This document shows, piece by piece, positions 6,594-8,945 of a stretch of DNA of 8,945 nucleotides; within the stretch, counting starts at the first letter, position 1, and each line of letters begins with the position of its first letter. The notes beneath the pieces were generated by a model. The model worked only from the letters and a program-made list of their open reading frames with translations, had not been told where the DNA came from and did no database searches. The DNA lies in assembly GCA_937975705.1 (NCBI GenBank), contig CALJTX010000021.1, positions 1-8,945 on the forward strand. Direction: 5' to 3'. Source of the stretch: an uncultured Flavobacteriia bacterium (lineage in GTDB: Bacteria > Bacteroidota > Bacteroidia > Flavobacteriales_D > Crocinitomicaceae). The position numbers and the translations under genes are program-made.

Positions 6594-7701
6594 TCACCAC
6601 TTGCATTTGCGCTTTGCGCCGCTGACACTCACCCGCCCGCTTGCCGAGCTGCGCTGTGGCTTGTTCACCAATACAGAACGTTGGACCATGCTGCTCAACG
6701 ATGTGCAAATTGGGTATCAAACTGAAAGCTATTTACAGGCAAAATTTCCGAGCAACGACGGCATCTGGGTAAATGCGCAAGTTATTGCGAATCAATACAT
6801 CGCAAGTGCTGTAAGTCAACTTCAAGAAGGGCAAGCGCTGTATGTCAATCAAGTTTTGGTTGCGCGCCATCAAGAGGAGCGAGAACGCATAGAACTAATG
6901 GTTGAGGAGCTTCTTATTTTGGAAAACCGCTGGGATCTCTACCTCAAAAACGCAGCTATTTTAAAGCAAGATTTTGAACTCATTACTCGGGGTAGAAAAA
7001 GTGCCGCATTGCGCACAAGCAATCGGCTTATTGGCCCTGAATCACAATTATTTATTGAAGAAGGAGCGCGCATTGAGGGCGCTATTTTGAATACCAACGA
7101 AGGCCCTATCTACATTGGCAAAAATGCAGAAGTCATGGAAGGCGCACTTTTGCGCGGCCCTTTAGCGCTTTGCGACGGCGCCGTTGTCAAGATGGGTGCT
7201 AAAATTTACGGCGCCACCACAATAGGACCCGAGTGTCGGATCGGCGGCGAAGTCAGCAATAGCCTATTTCAAGGCTATTCCAATAAAGGTCACGACGGTT
7301 TTATTGGAAACGCACTCATTGGCGAATGGTGCAACTTAGGTGCCGACACCAACTGCTCCAACCTCAAAAACAACTACGGAATGGTGAGCACCTATAGTTA
7401 TGAAGCACAAGATCAGGTCAAGACCGATCAGCTTTTCATGGGCCTCACCATGGGTGACCACAGCAAATCTGCAATCAATGTACAATTCAACACCGCTAGT
7501 GTGGTAGGTGTTTGTAGCAATGTTTTTTGCAGTCACTTCCCCGAAAAACACATTCCTTCCTTTCAATGGGTAGCAGATGCCCAAACAGAGCCCTACCTAC
7601 TCGACAAAGCAATAGAAGCGGCTTCTGCCATGATGGCCAGAAGGAAAGTGGCTTTTGGCCCAGAAGAGCGTCAAATCTTTACTTTTTTGGCAAACAACTG
7701 A
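6574..7701 (+). CDS. GlmU-like sugar nucleotidyltransferase/acyltransferase (alternative Bacteroidota type)
   Basis: A 375-residue two-domain protein. The N-terminal part begins with PLTLTRPLAELRCGL (residues 16-30) and later ERW, the signature of the NTP_transf_4-type nucleotidyltransferase domain, instead of the GxGTRM loop of classical GlmU. The C-terminal part (about 160-320) is a left-handed beta-helix of hexapeptide repeats (IEEGARIEGAIL, YIGKNAEVMEGALL, IYGATTIGPECRIGG). It is followed by NKGHDGFIGNALIGEWCNLG and GADTNCSNLKNNYG, the acyltransferase-like end. Bacteroidota proteins of this type are annotated as alternative GlmU: glucosamine-1-phosphate N-acetyltransferase plus UDP-GlcNAc diphosphorylase, supplying UDP-GlcNAc for peptidoglycan and outer-membrane glycans. 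The precise sugar is inferred. I chose the ATG at 6574, which gives the family-like N-terminus MKLLLSD. A TTG at 6550 would lengthen the overlap with the symporter, which is 20 bases with the ATG and suggests co-transcription. Confidence 0.92.
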   Translation: MKLLLSDHHLHLRFAPLTLTRPLAELRCGLFTNTERWTMLLNDVQIGYQTESYLQAKFPSNDGIWVNAQVIANQYIASAVSQLQEGQALYVNQVLVARHQEERERIELMVEELLILENRWDLYLKNAAILKQDFELITRGRKSAALRTSNRLIGPESQLFIEEGARIEGAILNTNEGPIYIGKNAEVMEGALLRGPLALCDGAVVKMGAKIYGATTIGPECRIGGEVSNSLFQGYSNKGHDGFIGNALIGEWCNLGADTNCSNLKNNYGMVSTYSYEAQDQVKTDQLFMGLTMGDHSKSAINVQFNTASVVGVCSNVFCSHFPEKHIPSFQWVADAQTEPYLLDKAIEAASAMMARRKVAFGPEERQIFTFLANN

Positions 7702-7708
7702 CTTTTTT

Positions 7709-7729
7709 GCAGCGTTTCTGCCTTTGGCA
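7709..7729 (+). repeat. Two small competing hairpins between the glmU-like gene and lon
   Basis: GCAG (7709-7712) pairs with CTGC (7718-7721), and the overlapping TGCC (7719-7722) pairs with GGCA (7726-7729) across a TTT loop. Only one can form at a time. The T-run (7703-7708) lies before rather than after the stems, so this is not a standard intrinsic terminator. The stems are only four bases long and could be chance. The rest of the 65-base spacer shows no clear TAnnTTTG box; the best approximation is TGCCTTTG at 7719-7726, with no partner element. Confidence 0.25.
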
Positions 7730-7766
7730 TGCATCTTGTCACCCACCCGCTTGAAACAATTCTATT

Positions 7767-8945
7767 ATGAGCAATCTCTTTGATCAAGGTTTTTTTGGTG
7801 TATCTGGCTATGATGCCGATGCTGAGTTTATTCCACTCATTACAGCAGAGGAAGAAGAGCACATGAACAAACAAGAATATCCTGAAGAACTCCCCATACT
7901 TCCTTTGCGCAACAACGTGCTCTTTCCAGGAGTAGTAATTCCTATTACAGTTGGCCGCGACAAAAGCATCAAGCTGATACAAGAAGCCAATAAGGGCAGC
8001 AAAATCATCGGGGTTGTTTCACAAAAGAACCAAGACGTTGAAGCACCTCAGTTTGTTGATTTACATCAAGTTGGTACCGTTGCCCAAATCATTCGCTTGC
8101 TCAAAATGCCCGACGGAAGCTCTACGGTCATTATCCAAGGAAAGCGGCGTTTTGAAATGCTACAGGCCACCCAAACCGAACCTTACATGAAGGCCAAAGT
8201 GAGGGTCCTGACCGAACAACCCTTAGATGCAGCCAATAAAGAACTCGAGGTCATGTTCAATACAATCAAAGACCTCGCTTTACAAATCATCAGAGAAAGC
8301 CCAAATATTCCGTCAGAAGCGCAATTCGCCATTGGCAATATCGATAGTCCAAGTTTCTTGGTCAATTTCATCTCGTCTAACATGAACGCCGATGTCGCTA
8401 AAAAACAAGCGATGCTTGAAGAAATGGACATGAAGAAACGCGTCATGATGGTGCTTGAGCACCTCACGGCAGAAATTCAGGTGCTCGAGATGCGCAACGA
8501 AATCCAAAACAAAGTCCGCAAAGACCTCGACAAACAACAGCGCGAATACTTTTTGCATCAGCAAATGCGCACAATCCAAGACGAACTCGGCGACAACCCC
8601 CAAATCCAAGATGCGCGCGAACTCGAAAAACGAGCGCAGCACAAAAAATGGGATGCCCGCGTGGCCAAACTCTTCGGCAAAGAACTCGAAAAGCTACAGC
8701 GCATGAATCCGCAAGGGGCCGAATACACCGTTCAGCTCAACTACCTTGACCTCCTACTCGAACTTCCTTGGAATGTCTACAGCAAAGACAAACTAGACTT
8801 GACCGTCGCCAAGCGCGTGCTTGAGCGCGATCATTTTGGTTTAGAAAAAGTCAAGGAACGCATTTTAGAATATCTTGCCGTTCTCAAGCTCAAAGGCAAC
8901 ATGAAAGCGCCTATTTTGTGTTTTTATGGCCCTCCAGGCGTCGGT
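7767..8945 (+). CDS. lon: ATP-dependent protease Lon (3' partial)
   Basis: The N-terminal 393 residues of the cytoplasmic AAA+ serine protease Lon, which unfolds and degrades misfolded and some regulatory proteins. A short acidic leader (about residues 1-40, with EEEE) precedes the LON substrate-binding domain, which opens with LPILPLRNNVLFPGVVIP (42-59) and runs to about 235. A charged helical, coiled-coil-prone region follows (about 235-330), containing QREYFLHQQMRTIQDELG. LLELPWN (about 331-337) and the conserved HFGLEKVKERILEYLAV lead into the AAA+ module. The window ends in the Walker A motif (GPPGVG, bases 8928-8945), so the ATPase and the Ser-Lys catalytic dyad lie beyond it. The frame is open without stops from the ATG at 7767 to the edge. 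An internal ATG at 7863 (residue 33) is a less likely start, because the acidic leader with FIPLIT is typical of Bacteroidota Lon. Confidence 0.97.
   Translation, partial: MSNLFDQGFFGVSGYDADAEFIPLITAEEEEHMNKQEYPEELPILPLRNNVLFPGVVIPITVGRDKSIKLIQEANKGSKIIGVVSQKNQDVEAPQFVDLHQVGTVAQIIRLLKMPDGSSTVIIQGKRRFEMLQATQTEPYMKAKVRVLTEQPLDAANKELEVMFNTIKDLALQIIRESPNIPSEAQFAIGNIDSPSFLVNFISSNMNADVAKKQAMLEEMDMKKRVMMVLEHLTAEIQVLEMRNEIQNKVRKDLDKQQREYFLHQQMRTIQDELGDNPQIQDARELEKRAQHKKWDARVAKLFGKELEKLQRMNPQGAEYTVQLNYLDLLLELPWNVYSKDKLDLTVAKRVLERDHFGLEKVKERILEYLAVLKLKGNMKAPILCFYGPPGVG

Noticed and set aside
7681..7709. Direct repeat ACTTTTTTG at 7681-7689 and 7701-7709
   Set aside because: Nine bases, mostly a T-run, and the first copy is within coding sequence; most likely chance.
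7671..7982. Open frame of 103 codons on the minus strand spanning the glmU-lon spacer
   Set aside because: It overlaps the conserved C-terminus of the glmU-like gene and the conserved N-terminus of lon, and its translation shows no recognisable domain.
8313..8642. Open frame of 109 codons on the minus strand
   Set aside because: It is antisense to lon, whose own frame is continuous and strongly conserved; the product is a low-complexity shadow.
1..8945. CRISPR array, tRNA/rRNA, insertion sequence, phage or defence island
   Set aside because: No regularly spaced repeats, no tRNA-like folds noticed, no transposase or integrase frame; the genes are housekeeping-type and base composition looks even.

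Overview
The window looks like a compact, ordinary piece of core chromosome from a member of the Bacteroidota. Several things point there. The sugar nucleotidyltransferase/acyltransferase is of the alternative GlmU type that is characteristic of that phylum. The small membrane-anchored protein on the minus strand matches a family I recall from Flavobacteriia and relatives. The sodium:solute symporter and the N-terminus of Lon are of Bacteroidota type. There are no clear Shine-Dalgarno sequences, and two start regions carry a TAnnTTTG-like -7 promoter box. I cannot name a genus. By eye the base composition is in the mid-40s % GC and even throughout, with no sign of recent transfer.

Layout: (1) bases 2-1693, the 3' part of a RecQ-family DNA helicase, cut by the left edge; (2) 1703-3538, comEC, the inner-membrane DNA-uptake channel, 9 bases behind recQ; (3) 3572-3889, a small single-domain rhodanese; (4) 3890-4558, a DedA-family membrane protein whose ATG directly follows the rhodanese stop; (5) 4548-5072 on the minus strand, a 174-residue one-helix membrane protein of unknown function, converging on dedA with an 11-base overlap; (6) 5121-6593, an SSF sodium:solute symporter, divergent from gene 5; (7) 6574-7701, the GlmU-like enzyme, overlapping the symporter by 20 bases; (8) 7767 to the right edge, lon, cut inside its Walker A motif. 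There is no RNA gene, insertion sequence, CRISPR array or gene-free stretch over 70 bases.

How the genes may work together: recQ and comEC are probably co-transcribed and both act on DNA (unwinding/recombination and import of single-stranded DNA), so a link to natural transformation is plausible but inferred. The rhodanese and dedA look translationally coupled, as do the symporter and glmU-like gene. Lon is a separate protein quality-control gene.

I found no convincing new multi-gene system. The most interesting non-coding signal is at the comEC/rhodanese junction: three short AT-rich elements that can form two mutually exclusive hairpins overlap the comEC stop codon and a candidate promoter. 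A second compact hairpin lies just upstream of the symporter start in the divergent intergenic region.
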